A stretch of 64,000 nt of DNA from Hyperoodon ampullatus (taxonomy: Eukaryota; Chordata; Mammalia; Artiodactyla; Ziphiidae), in contig CATKHW010000010.1 in the NCBI GenBank assembly GCA_949752795.1, positions 124,001-188,000 on the forward strand, in the 5' to 3' direction. Made by a program: the position numbers and the translations under genes. Position 1 is the first letter of the stretch. Each line of letters starts with the position of its first letter. Shown here piece after piece: positions 1-10,409 of the stretch. The notes beneath the pieces are model-generated. The model saw only the letters and a list, made by a program, of their open reading frames with translations. It did not search any database and was not told the DNA's origin.

Positions 1-1715
1 TTTTCTCCTGAATATATTCAGGAGAAAACGCATACGCCCTTTTTGGCCAAGTGCATCATTGTCGAAGTTGTGCCCCTCTTCCTGTGCTTTAAAGGCGATT
101 CCAACGTACCTCTTGAAATCTGTTTCCTGCTATTCTGGCTCACTTTCAAGTCCGCCTCGTTGCCTTCCCTCAACAGATTTTTGGACGATAGTTGTCCTTT
201 ATTACTCGGCCAGTTTGTGAATTGCTGTGCCCCTGAGCTCTATTTTTCAACTCGTTTTTGGTGAGCTGACCGCAAGTCCAAAATTTTGGTTCAGGACCTA
301 TGCTGGTTTCCGGTGGGGGGCTGAGACTTTGGTTAATTCTTCTTCCTGCCGGGAAATTACAGTGATATGTGCCCGTCCAAATGCCTAACAGCTACTCTCT
401 CATTGGTTCTCCCTCTTCCCTTTCATCCTCTGCCAAATTGGCAACCTGTGTGAACCAGGAGGTTAAAGGGGCTGTCTCTCCATGTTGGGAGATTGATAGT
501 AAAGCAGGTGGAAAGTCAATCCGGAGCACCAGGAGTGGGACTATTCGTTGAGTTTTAGAAACCTTTCGTATTCACAGTGTGTCCGTTCTCTAGGTTTCCC
601 GTACATGTTATAGCTGTAGTAATATTCCCTTCAACCTGGAGAGTTGGGACTCATGGAATGGGTGCCATGCATTATTACTTTAAAGGGTCTGCATTTGCTC
701 ACCCAATCTCACCAATCCTGTCAGTCCCAAGTGTCCAGCCTTATGCCACATCCAGCTGTCATTGTAGATAGGGTCATTCCAGGTTTCATCAGAGACCCTG
801 AAGGAATTGTAAAGAATTTCCCAGTTTTTTGTTTTGTTTTTGAAATTCCTTATTATCGTGGGTTTGAGCTGATTCTCGCTGCCATGTTTATGCCAGTCTA
901 GACACACTTGATTCCCTTACAGAGACATATCAATACATAGGTTTTAAGATTCTTACTAGTCAGATATATTCCTCTGCGGGAAATATGGTGTTTTCCGACC
1001 CTTTCACTGAGGAAGGTGTAGGTCTTGTCTATTCCATAGTTGGTTTTTGGAGCGGTACCTGTGCTTATATCAAACTCTGGTTTTATGCATCACCCCACCT
1101 CTCTTTCCCCCTTAAGCAGGCATAAGAATGTTTTCTAAATGTGAGACACTGTTCTCTTTCCTAACTCAGTTCAAGTGTAGCCATGTTTACAGGATCTTCA
1201 TAAGTGAAATCTTATGATAAGTTTCTTTTTCTGTGTACCTTATTTCACTTAGAATCATCGTACCTGAATCCACCCATTTTGCTGCTACTGGTCTTATGTC
1301 ATTGATTTCATGGCTGAGGGATATTCCATCGTACGTAAGTACCACAACTTTTTGAACCATTTTTATATTTCCTGGGATATTTAAGGTGTACCCAAGTTGA
1401 GGTCCTTGTAAGCAGTGCAGCCCTAAATTTTGGGGTGGCTCTGTCTTATTGATTTTCAGTTTTCCCAAGGTATATTCCCTAGACTGGAAGTTCCCTTGGC
1501 TCTGTAGCTCTGTTGTTTACTTGTTTTAGGGAACACAATGCACTCCTCCAGAGAGGCAGTTGGCAATTTACATCCCGCCCATCAGCATAACAAGGCTCCC
1601 TGTTCTGCAGGGCCTGTCTTGCCTTTCTGGTTTTTACACATTTTGTGGATGTCCGTTTTGACCGGTGGGAAGTGATACTTCTTTGTAGTGCAGATTTGCA
1701 TTGCCCGCTTGCTTG
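1..1715 (+). repeat. Monomer U1, type a (5'-partial)
   Basis: The window opens inside the palindrome, 14 bases before its centre, so about 22 bases of the left arm are missing. The L1 remnant is at about 825-1701. Type a marks: CCATGTTGGGAGATTGATAG near 480, AGGAGTGGGACTATTCG near 530, and GGGACTCATGG near 646. The A-tail tract is one T short. The L1 ORF2 C-terminal frame is open (1468-1187, minus). The closest copy is U3. Confidence 0.95.
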
Positions 1716-1789
1716 CTTGGCCAAAAAGGGCGTATGCGTTTTCTCCTGAATATATTCAGGAGAAAACGCATACGCCCTTTTTGGCCAAG
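1716..1789. repeat. 74-bp perfect palindrome at the monomer boundary (reference copy)
   Basis: Bases 1716-1752 are the exact reverse complement of 1753-1789, with no spacer. The arm starts CTTGGCCAAAAAGGGCG and ends at the centre GAATA|TATTC. Symmetry stops abruptly at 1715/1790. The same element opens every monomer: 20 of the 36 complete copies are perfect, and the others carry one to four arm mismatches. DNA of this form can extrude as a cruciform or fold as a hairpin on single strands. It is not a rho-independent terminator: there is no transcription unit and the genome is mammalian. Confidence 0.97.
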
Positions 1790-2562
1790 TGCATCATTGT
1801 CGAAGTTGTGACCCTCTTCCTGTGCTTTATAGGCGATTCCAACGTACCTCTTGAAATCTGTTTCCTGCTATTCTGCCTCGCTTTCAAGTCCGCCTCGTTG
1901 CCTTCCCTCAACAGATTTTTGGACGATAGTTGTCCTTTATTACTCGGCCAGTTTGTGAATTGCTGTGCCCCTGAGCTCCATTTTTCAACTCGTTTTTGGT
2001 GAGCTGACCGCAAGTCCAAAATTTTGGTTCAGGACCTATACTGGTTCCCGGTGGGTGGCTGAGACTTCGGTTAATTCTTCTTCCTGCCGGGAAATTACAG
2101 TGATAGGTGCCCGTCCAAATGCCCAACAGCTACTCTCTCATTGGTTCTCCCTCTTCCCTTTCATCCTCTGCCAAATTGGCAACCTGTGCGAACCAGGAGG
2201 TTAAAGGGGCTGTCTCTCCAAGTTGGGAGGTTGATAGTAAAGCAGATGGAAAGTCAAACTGGAGCACCAGGCGAGGGACTATTCGTTGAGTTTTAGAAAC
2301 CTTTCGTATTCACAGTGTGTCCGTGCTCTAGGTTTCCCGTACATGTTATAACTGTAGTAATATTCCCTTCAACCTGGAGAGTTGGGACCCATGGAATGGG
2401 TGCCATGCATTATTGCTTTAAAGGGTCTGCATTTGCTCACCCAATCTCACCAATCCTCTCAGTCCCAAGTGTCCAGCCTTATGCCACATCCAGCTATCGT
2501 TGTAGATAGGGTCATTCCAGTTTTCATCAGATACTCTGAAGGATTTGTAAAGAATTTCCCAG
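1790..2562 (+). repeat. Non-L1 half of the monomer, origin unrecognised (reference copy U2)
   Basis: About 773 bases lie between the palindrome and the L1 A-tail. I recognise no retroelement, tRNA-derived SINE, pol III box pair or gene here. Short open frames occur on both strands but start and stop differently between copies. This half carries many of the type-diagnostic differences, for example near offsets +150 (TCCGCCTCG or TCCTCCTAG), +445 to +555 and +680 to +800. It may be older satellite sequence into which the L1 inserted, or a second decayed transposon. Confidence 0.6.
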
Positions 2563-2580
2563 TTTTTTTGTTTTGTTTTT
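2563..2580 (+). other. Fossil L1 A-tail seen as a T-rich tract
   Basis: The tract is T7-G-T4-G-T5 on +, at the junction between the unassigned half and the L1 half. It is a length-variable spot in the monomer: U1 has T6 at its start, U26 reads T8-G-T-G-T2-G-T5, U27 reads T11-G-T5, and the type c copies (U5, U9, U20, U30) have C in place of the first G. Confidence 0.75.
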
Positions 2581-2925
2581 GAAATTCCTTTTTATAGTGG
2601 GTTTGAGCTGATTCTCGCTGCCATGTTTATGCCAGTCTAGACACACTTGATTCCCTTACGGAGACATATCAATACATAGGTCTTAAGATTCTTACTAGTC
2701 AGATATATTCCTCTGCGGGAAATATGGGGTTTTGAGTCCCTTTCACTGAGGAAGGTGTAGGTCTTGTCTATTCCATAGTTGGTTTTTGGAACGGTACCTG
2801 TCCTTATATCAAACTCTGGTTTTATGCATCACCCCACCTCTCTTTCCCCCTTAAGCAGGCATAAGAGTGTTTTCTAAATGTGAGACACTGTTCTGTTTCC
2901 TAACTCATTTCAAGTATAGCCATGT

Positions 2926-3440
2926 TTACAGCATCTTCATAAGTGATATCTTATGATAAGTTTCTTTTTCTGTGTGACTTATTTCACTTAGAATCATCGT
3001 ACCTGAATCCACCCATTTTGCTGCTACTGGTCTTATGACATTGATTTCATGGCTGAGGGATATTCCATCGTACGTAAGTACCACAATTTTTTGAACCATT
3101 TTTATATTTCCTGGGATATTTAAGGTGTACCCAAGTTGAGGTCCTTGTAAGCAGTGCAGCCTTAAATTTTGGGGTGGCTCTGTCTTATTGATTTTCAGTT
3201 TTCCCAAAGTATATTCCCTAGACGGGAAGTGCCCTTGGCTCTGTAGCTCTGTTGTTTACTTGTTTTAGGGAACACTATGTACTCCTCCAGAGAGGCAGTT
3301 GGCAATTTACATCCCACCCTTCAGCATAACAAGGCTCCCTGTTCTCCAGGGCCTGTCTTGCCTTTCTGGTTTTTACACATTTTGTGGATGTCCCTTTTGA
3401 CCGGAGGGAAGTGATACTTCTTTGTAGTGCAGATTTGCAT
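2926..3440 (-). pseudogene. LINE-1 ORF2 C-terminal remnant
   Basis: The minus strand from 3440 reads MQICTTKKYHFPPV, matching the conserved L1 ORF2p stretch MQI-TT-xx-YH-xx-PV. It then meets an in-frame stop after about 39 codons. The reading continues in other frames, and the last 93 codons (3207-2926) end in AKWVDSG, MILSEISHTEKETYHKISLM, resembling the ORF2p C-terminus (ATWMDLE, ILSEVSQTEK, ISLI pattern). The catalytic endonuclease and reverse transcriptase domains are absent, so no activity is possible. Near-identical 93-codon frames persist in most copies. This reflects array homogenisation and gives no evidence of selection. Confidence 0.78.
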
Positions 3441-3454
3441 TGCCCGCTTGCTTG
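3441..3454 (+). repeat. GCTT-rich junction between L1 remnant and palindrome
   Basis: TGCCCGCTTGCTTG leads into the palindrome's CTTGG, giving three tandem GCTT units. This stretch no longer matches L1 and marks the 5' truncation point of the inserted element. It is conserved in nearly all copies (U15's tail has GCTTTCTTGC at about 26050). Confidence 0.6.
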
Positions 3455-5193
3455 CTTGGCCAAAAAGGGCGTATGCGTTTTCTCCTGAATATATTCAGGA
3501 GAAAACGCATACGCCCTTTTTGGCCAAGTGCATCATTGTCGAAGTTGTGCCCCTCTTCCTGTGCTTTAAAGGCGATTCCAACGTACCTCTTGAAATCTGT
3601 TTCCTGCTATTCTGCCTCGCTTTCAAGTCCGCCTCGTTGCCTTCCCTCAACAGATTTTTGGACGATAGTTGTCCTTTATTACTCGGCCAGTTTGGGAATT
3701 GCTGTGCCCCTGAGCTCTATTTTTCAACTAGTTTTTGGTGAGCTGACCGCAAGTCCAAAATTTTGGTTCAGGACCTATGCTGGTTTCCGGTGGGGGGCTG
3801 AGACTTTGGTTAATTCTTCTTCCTGCCGGGAAATTACAGTGATATGTGCCCGTCCAAATGCCTAACAGCTACTCTCTCATTGGTTCTCCCTCTTCCCTTT
3901 CATCCTCTGCCAAATTGGCAACCTGTGCGAACCAGGAGGTTAAAGGGGCTGTCTCTCCATGTTGGGAGATTGATAGTAAAGCAGGTGGAAAGTCAAACCG
4001 GAGCACCAGGAGTGGGACTATTCGTTGAGTTTTAGAAACCTTTCGTATTCACAGTGTGTCCGTTCTCTAGGTTTCCCGTACATGTTATAGCTGTAGTAAT
4101 ATTCCCTTCAACCTGGAGAGTTGGGACTCATGGAATGGGTGCCATGCATTATTACTTTAAAGGGTCTGCATTTGCTCACCCAATCTCACCAATCCTGTCA
4201 GTCCCAAGTGTCCAGCCTTATGCCACATCCAGCTGTCGTTGTAGATAGGGTCATTCCAGGTTTCATCAGAGACCCTGAAGGAATTGTAAAGAATTTCCCA
4301 GTTTTTTTGTTTTGTTTTTGAAATTCCTTTTTATCGTGGGTTTGAGCTGATTCTCGCTGCCATGTTTATGCCAGTCTAGACACACTTGATTCCCTTACAG
4401 AGACATATCAATACATAGGTTTTAAGATTCTTACTAGTCAGATATATTCCTCTGCGGGAAATATGGTGTTTTCAGACCCTTTCACTGAGGAAGGTGTAGG
4501 TCTTGTCTATTCCATAGTTGGTTTTTGGAGCGGTACCTGTGCTTATATCAAACTCTGGTTTTATGCATCACCCCACCTCTCTTTCCCCCTTAAGCAGGCA
4601 TAAGAATGTTTTCTAAATATGAGACACTGTTCTCTTTCCTAACTCAGTTCAAGTGTAGCCATGTTTACAGGATCTTCATAAGTGAAATCTTATGATAAGT
4701 TTCTTTTTCTGTGTACCTTATTTCACTTAGAATCATCGTACCTGAATCCACCCATTTTGCTGCTACTGGTCTTATGTCATTGATTTCATGGCTGAGGGAT
4801 ATTCCATCGTACGTAAGTACCACAACTTTTTGAACCATTTTTATATTTCCTGGGATATTTAAGGTGTACCCAAGTTGAGGTCCTTGTAAGCAGTGCAGCC
4901 CTAAATTTTGGGGTGGCTCTGTCTTATTGATTTTCAGTTTTCCCAAGGTATATTCCCTAGACTGGAAGTTCCCTTGGCTCTGTAGCTCTGTTGTTTACTT
5001 GTTTTAGGGAACACAATGCACTCCTCCAGAGAGGCAGTTGGCAATTTACATCCCGCCCATCAGCATAACAAGGCTCCCTGTTCTCCAGGGCCTGTCTTGC
5101 CTTTCTGGTTTTTACACATTTTGTGGATGTCCCTTTTGACCGGTGGGAAGTGATACTTCTTTGTAGTGCAGATTTGCATTGCCCGCTTGCTTG
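3455..5193 (+). repeat. Monomer U3, type a
   Basis: Perfect palindrome; L1 remnant at about 4302-5179. It shares the type a marks of U1 (GAGATTGATAG, AGGAGTGGGAC, GGGACTCATGG), and the L1 ORF2 C-terminal frame is open (4946-4665). It differs from U1 at scattered bases, for example GGGAATTGCTG near 3693. Confidence 0.96.
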
Positions 5194-6931
5194 CTTGGCC
5201 AAAAAGGGCGTATGCGTTTTCTCCTGAATATATTCAGGAGAAAACGCATACGCCCTTTTTGGCCAAGTGCATCATTGTCGAAGTTGTGCCCCTCTTCCTG
5301 TGCTTTAAAGGCGATTCCAACGTACCTCTTGAAATCTGTTTCCTGCTATTCTGCCTCGCTTTCAAGTCCGCCTCGTTGCCTTCCCTCAACAGATTTTTGG
5401 ACGATAGTTGTCCTTTATTACTCGGCCAGTTTGTGAATTGTTGTGCCCCTGAGCTCCATTTTTCAACTCGTTTTGGTGAGCTGACCGCAAGTCCAAAATT
5501 TTGGTTCAGGACCTATACTGGTTCCCGGTGGGTGGCTGAGACTTTGGTTAATTCTTTTTCCTGCCGGGAAATTACAGTGATATGTGCCCGTCCAAATGCC
5601 CAACAGCTACTCTCTCATTGGTTCTCCCTCTTCCCTTTCATCCTCTGCCAAATTGGCAACCTGTGCGAACCAGGAGGTTAAAGGGGCTGTCTCTCCAAGT
5701 TGGGAGGTTGATAGTAAAGCAGATGGAAAGTCAAACTGGAGCACCAGGCGAGGGACTATTCGTTGAGTTTTAGAAACCTTTCGTATTCACCGTGTGTCCG
5801 TTCTCTAGGTTTCCCGTACATGTTATAACTGTAGTAATATTCCCTTCAACCTGGAGAGTTGCGACCCATGGAATGGGTGCCATGCATTATTGCTTTAAAG
5901 GGTCTGCATTTGCTCACCCAATCTCACCAATCCTCTCAGTCCCAAGTGTCCAGCCTTATGCCACATCCAGCTATCATTGTAGATAGGGTCATTCCAGTTT
6001 TCATCAGATACTCTGAAGGATTTGTAAAGAATTTCCCAGTTTTTTTGTTTTGTTTTTGAAATTCCTTTTTATAGTGGGTTTGAGCTGATTCTCGCTGCCA
6101 TGTTTATGCCAGTCTAGACACACTTGATTCCCTTACGGAGACATATCAATACATATGTCTTAAGATTCTTACTAGTCAGATATATTCCTCTGCGGGAAAT
6201 ATGGGGTTTTGAGTCCCTTTCACTGAGGAAGGTGTAGGTCTTGTCTATTCCATAGTTGGTTTTTGGAACGGTACCTGTCCTTATATCAAACTCTGGTTTT
6301 ATGCATCACCCCACCTCTCTTTCCCCCTTAAGCAGGCATAAGAGTGTTTTCTAAATGTGAGACACTGTTCTCTTTCCTAACTCATTTCAAGTATAGCCAT
6401 GTTTACAGCATCTTCATAAGTGATATCATATGATAAGTTTCTTTTTCTGTGTGACTTATTTCACTTAGAATCATCGTACCTGAATCCACCCATTTTGCTG
6501 CTACTGGTCTTATGACATTGATTTCATGGCTGAGGGATATTCCATCGTACGTAAGTACCACAATTTTTTGAACCATTTTTATATTTCCTGGGATATTTAA
6601 GGTGTACCCAAGTTGAGGTCCTTGTAAGCAGTGCAGCCCTAAATTTTGGGGTGGCTCTGTCTTATTGATTTTCAGTTTTCCCAAAGTATATTCCCTAGAG
6701 GGGAAGTGCCCTTGGCTCTCTAGCTCTGTTGTTTACTTGTTTTAGGGAACACTATGTACTCCTCCAGAGAGGCAGTTGGCAATTTACATCCCACCCTTCA
6801 GCATAACAAGGCTCCCTCTTCTCCAGGGCCTGTCTTGCCTTTCTGGTTTTTACACATTTTGTGGATGTCCCTTTTGACCGGAGGGAAGTGATACTTCTTT
6901 GTAGTGCAGATTTGCATTGCCCGCTTGCTTG
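5194..6931 (+). repeat. Monomer U4, type b, 1,738 bp
   Basis: Perfect palindrome; L1 remnant at about 6040-6917. One T is missing in the run at 5471-5474. This joins two frames that are separate in other copies into a 171-codon open frame (5166-5681), so that frame is an indel artefact and not a gene. Otherwise closest to U2. Confidence 0.96.
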
Positions 6932-8670
6932 CTTGGCCAAAAAGGGCGTATGCGTTTTCTCCTGAATATATTCAGGAGAAAACGCATACGCCCTTTTTGG
7001 CCAAGTGCATCATTGTCGAAGTTGTGCCCCTCTTCCTGTGCTTTAAAGGCGATTCCAACGTACCTCTTGAAATCTGTTTCCTGCTATTCTGCCTCGCTTT
7101 CAAGTCCGCCTCGTTGCCTTCCCTCAACAGATTTTTGGACGATAGTTGTCCTTTATTACTCGGCCAGTTTGTGAATTGCTGTGCCCCTGAGCTCCATTTT
7201 TCAACTCGTTTTTGGTGAGCTGACCGCAAGTCCAAAATTATGGTTCAGGAACTATACTGGTTCCCGGTGGGTGGCTGAGACTTTGGTTAAATCTTCTTCC
7301 TGCCGGGAAATTACAGTGATATGTGCCCGTCCAAATGCCTAACAGCTACTCTCTCATTGGTTCTCCCTCTTCCCTTTCATCCTCTGCCAAATTGGCAACC
7401 TGTGCGAACCAGGAAGTTAAAGGGGCTGTCTCTCCACGTTGGGAGGTTGATAGTAAAGCAGATGGAAAGTCACACCGGAGCACCAGGAGAGGGACTATTC
7501 GTTGAGTTTTAGAAACCTTTCGTATTCACAGTGTGTCCGTTCTCTAGGTTTCCTGTACATGTTATAGCTGTAGTAATATTCCCTTCAACCTGGAGAGTTG
7601 GGACTCATGGAATGGGTGCCATGCATTATTACTTTAAAGGGTCTGCATTTGCTCACCCAATCTAACCAATCCTGTCAGTCCCAAGTGTCCAGCCTTATGC
7701 CACATCCAGCTGTCATTGTAGATAGGGTCATTCCAGGTTTCATCAGAGACCCTGAAGGAATTGTAAAGAATTTCCCAGTTTTTTTCTTTTGTTTTTGAAA
7801 TTCCTTTTTATCGTGGGTTTGAGCTGATTCTCGCTGCCATGTTTATGCCAGTCTAGACACACTTGATTCCCTTAGAGAGACATATCAATACATAGGTTTT
7901 AAGATTCTTACTAGTCAGATATATTCCTCTGCGGGAAATATGGTGTTTTCAGACCCTTTCACTGAGGAAGGTGTAGGTCTTGTCTATTCCATAGTTGGTT
8001 TTTGGAGCGGTACCTGTGCTTATATCAAACTCTGGTTTTATGCATCACCCCACCTCTCTTTCCCCCTTAAGCAGGCATAAGAATGTTTTCTAAATGTGAG
8101 ACACTGTTCTCTTTCCTAACTCAGTTCATGTGTAGCCATGTTTACAGGATCTTCATAAGTGATATCTTATGATAAGTTTCTTTTTCTGTGTACCTTATTT
8201 CACATAGAATCATCGTACCTGAATCCACCCATTTTGCTGCTACTGGTCTTATGTCATTGATTTCATGGCTGAGGGATATTCCATCGTACGTAAGTACCAC
8301 AATTTTTTGAACCATTTTTATATTTCCTGGGATATTTAAGGTGTACCCAAGTTGAGGTCCTTGTAAGCAGTGCAGCCCTAAATTTTGGGGTGGCTCTGTC
8401 TTATTGATTTTCAGTTTTCCCAAAGTATATTCCCTAGACTGGAAGTGCCCTTGGCTCTGTAGCTCTGTTGTTTACTTGTTTTAGGGAACACAATGCACTC
8501 TTCCAGAGAGGCAGTTGGCAATTTACATCCCGCCCATCAGCATAACAAGGCTCCCTGTTCTCCAGGGCCTGTCTTGCCTTTCTGGTTTTTACACATTTTG
8601 TGGATGTCCCTTTTGACCGGTGGGAAGTGATACTTCTTTGTAGTGCAGATTTGCATTGCCCGCTTGCTTG
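6932..8670 (+). repeat. Monomer U5, type c
   Basis: Perfect palindrome; L1 remnant at about 7779-8656. Type c marks: AAATTATGGTTCAGGAACTA near 7236, AAAGTCACACCGGAGC near 7466, GGGACTCATGG near 7600, and a C inside the A-tail tract (T7-C-T4). Right-arm flanks match U9, U20 and U30. Confidence 0.96.
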
Positions 8671-10409
8671 CTTGGCCAAAAAGGGCGTATGTGTTTTCTC
8701 CTGAATATATTCAGGAGAAAACACATACGCCCTTCTTGGCCAAGTGCATCATTGTCGAAGTTGTGCCCCTCTTCCTGTGCTTTAAAGGCGATTCCAACGT
8801 ACCTCTTGAAATCTGTTTCCTGCTATTCTGCCTCGCTTTCAAGTCCGCCTCCTTGCCTTCCCTCAACAGATTTTTGGACGATAGTTGTCCTTTATTACTC
8901 GGCCAGTTTGTGAATTGCTGTGCCCCTGAGCTCCATTTTTCAACTCGTTTTTGGTGAGCTGACCGCAAGTCCAAAATTATGGTTCAGGAACTATACTGGT
9001 TCCCGGTGGGTGGCTGAGACTTTGGTTAAATCTTCTTCCTGCCGGGAAATTACAGTGATATGTGCCCGTCCAAATGCCTAACAGCTACTCTCTCATTGGT
9101 TCTCCCTCTTCCCTTTCATCCTCTGCCAAATTGGCAACCTGTGCGAACCAGGAGGTTAAAGGGGCTGTCTCTCCAAGTTGGGAGGTTGATAGTAAAGCAG
9201 ATGGAAAGTCACACCGGAGCACCAGGAGAGGGACTATTCGTTGAGTTTTAGAAACCTTTCGTATTCACAGTGTGTCCGTTCTCTAGGTTTCCCGTACATG
9301 TTATAACTGTAGTAATATTCCCTTCAACCTGGAGAGTTGGGACCCATGGAATGTGTGCCATGCATTATTGCTTTAAAGGGTCTGCATTTGCTCACCCAAT
9401 CTCACCAATCCTCTCAGTCCCAAGTGTCCAGCCTTATGCCACATCCAGCTGTCGTTGTACATAGGGTCATTCCAGGTTTCATCAGAGACTCTGAAGGAAT
9501 TGTAAAGAATTTCCCAGTTTTTTTGTTTTGTTTTTGAAATTCCTTTTTATCGTGGGTTTCAGTTGATTCTCGCTGCCATGTTTATGCCAGTCTAGACACA
9601 CTTGATTCCCTTACGGAGACATATCAATATATAGGTTTTAAGATTCTTACTAGTCGGATATATTCCTCTGCGGGAAATATGGGGTTTTGAGTCCCTTTCA
9701 CTGAGGAAGGTGTAGGTCTTGTCTCTTCCATAGTTGGTTTTTGGAACGGTACCTGTGCTTATATCAAACTCTGGTTTTATGCATCACCCCACCTCTCTTT
9801 CCCGCTTAAGCAGGCATAAGAATGTTTTCTAAATGTGAGACACTGTTCTCTTTCCTAACTCAGTTCAAGTGTAGCCATGTTTACAGGATCTTCATAAGTG
9901 ATATCTTATGATAAGTTTCTTTTTCTGTGTGACTTATTTCACTTAGAATCATCGTACCTGAATCCACCCATTTTGCTGCTACTGGTCTTATGTCATTGAT
10001 TTCATGGCTGAGGGATATTCCATCGTATATAAGTACCACAATTTTTTGAAACATTTTTATATTTCCTGGGTTATTTAAGGTGTACCCAAGTTGAGGTCCT
10101 TGTAAGCAGTGCAGCCCTAAATTTTGGGGTGGCTCTGTCTTATTGATTTTCAGTTTTCCCAAGGTATATTCCCTAGACTGGAAGTGCCCTTGGCTCTGTA
10201 GCTCTGTTCTTTACATGTTTTAGGGAACACAATGCACTCCTCCAGAGGGGCAGTTGGCAATTTACATCCCGCCCATCAGCATAACAAGGCTCCCTGTTCT
10301 CCAGGGCCTGTCTTGCCTTTCTGGTTTTTACACATTTTGTGGATGTCCCATTTGACCGGTTGGAAGTGATACTTCTTTGTAGTGCAGATTTGCATTGCCC
10401 GCTTGCTTG
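8671..10409 (+). repeat. Monomer U6, type d
   Basis: The palindrome carries a matched pair of changes (left GTATGTG, right CACATAC), so symmetry is kept there. A single right-arm C (CCCTTCTTGG) breaks it. L1 remnant at about 9518-10395. Type d marks: GGAATGTGTGCC near 9348, TTGTACATAGGG near 9455, CAATATATAGG near 9626, and GGGTTATTTAAGG near 10068. Confidence 0.96.

Larger units (their letters stand above)
2563..3440 (-). mobile_element. 5'-truncated LINE-1 3' end, antisense, fossil (reference copy U2)
   Basis: Read on the minus strand, this segment has the order of an L1 3' terminus. First comes the C-terminal part of ORF2 (3440 down to about 2926). Next is a 3' UTR with a GGGGGAAAG block, a GACAAGACCTAC stretch and AGGGACTC (about 2925-2581). 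Last is an interrupted A-tail, seen on + as T7-G-T4-G-T5 at 2563-2580. Sequence 5' of the ORF2 MQI residues is absent, so the element is 5'-truncated as most genomic L1 copies are. No target-site duplication is visible. The identification rests on recalled L1 3' sequence and not on an alignment. The same segment occurs in all 37 copies, from about monomer offset +847 to 15 bases before the next palindrome. Confidence 0.82.
1716..3454 (+). repeat. Monomer U2, type b (reference copy)
   Basis: Perfect palindrome at 1716-1789; L1 remnant at 2563-3440. Type b marks: AACTGGAGCACCAGGCGAG near 2258 and the substitutions CCAGTTTTCATCAGATACTC near 2517. It pairs with U1 as the first dimer and is closest to U4. 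Confidence 0.96.
1..6931 (+). repeat. Higher-order dimer a-b, two copies
   Basis: U1-U2 and U3-U4 alternate types a and b, giving a 3.48-kb period. The first copy is at about 1-3454 and the second at 3455-6931. Type a and b marks do not occur elsewhere in the window. Confidence 0.88.

Noticed and set aside
680..907. 75-codon minus-strand frame crossing from the L1 3' UTR remnant into the unassigned half
   Set aside because: It crosses the fossil A-tail (lysine/asparagine-rich middle) and is frameshifted in other copies by A-tail length changes, so it is a chance frame.
1716..1789. Bacterial-type hairpin terminator or CRISPR repeat
   Set aside because: Spacing is 1.74 kb with near-identical intervening sequence, there is no U-tract after a stem and no coding context, and the L1 remnant shows a mammalian genome.
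1756..2019. Recurring open frames of 60-104 codons in both directions in every monomer
   Set aside because: They overlap on opposite strands, many rely on non-ATG starts, they run through the palindrome and vary with single-base changes. Their recurrence follows from the tandem repeat.
2278..2300. CENP-B box candidate (TTCGTTGAGTTTT)
   Set aside because: The first seven bases resemble the box but the essential A and CGGG positions are not met.
3441..3454. Target-site duplication flanking the L1 remnant
   Set aside because: No matching short direct repeat is visible between the A-tail flank (TTCCCAG side) and the GCTT-rich truncation point.
5166..5681. 171-codon open frame on the + strand, the longest in the window
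   Set aside because: It exists only because U4 lost one T at 5471-5474, joining two frames that end separately in the other copies. No domain is recognisable.
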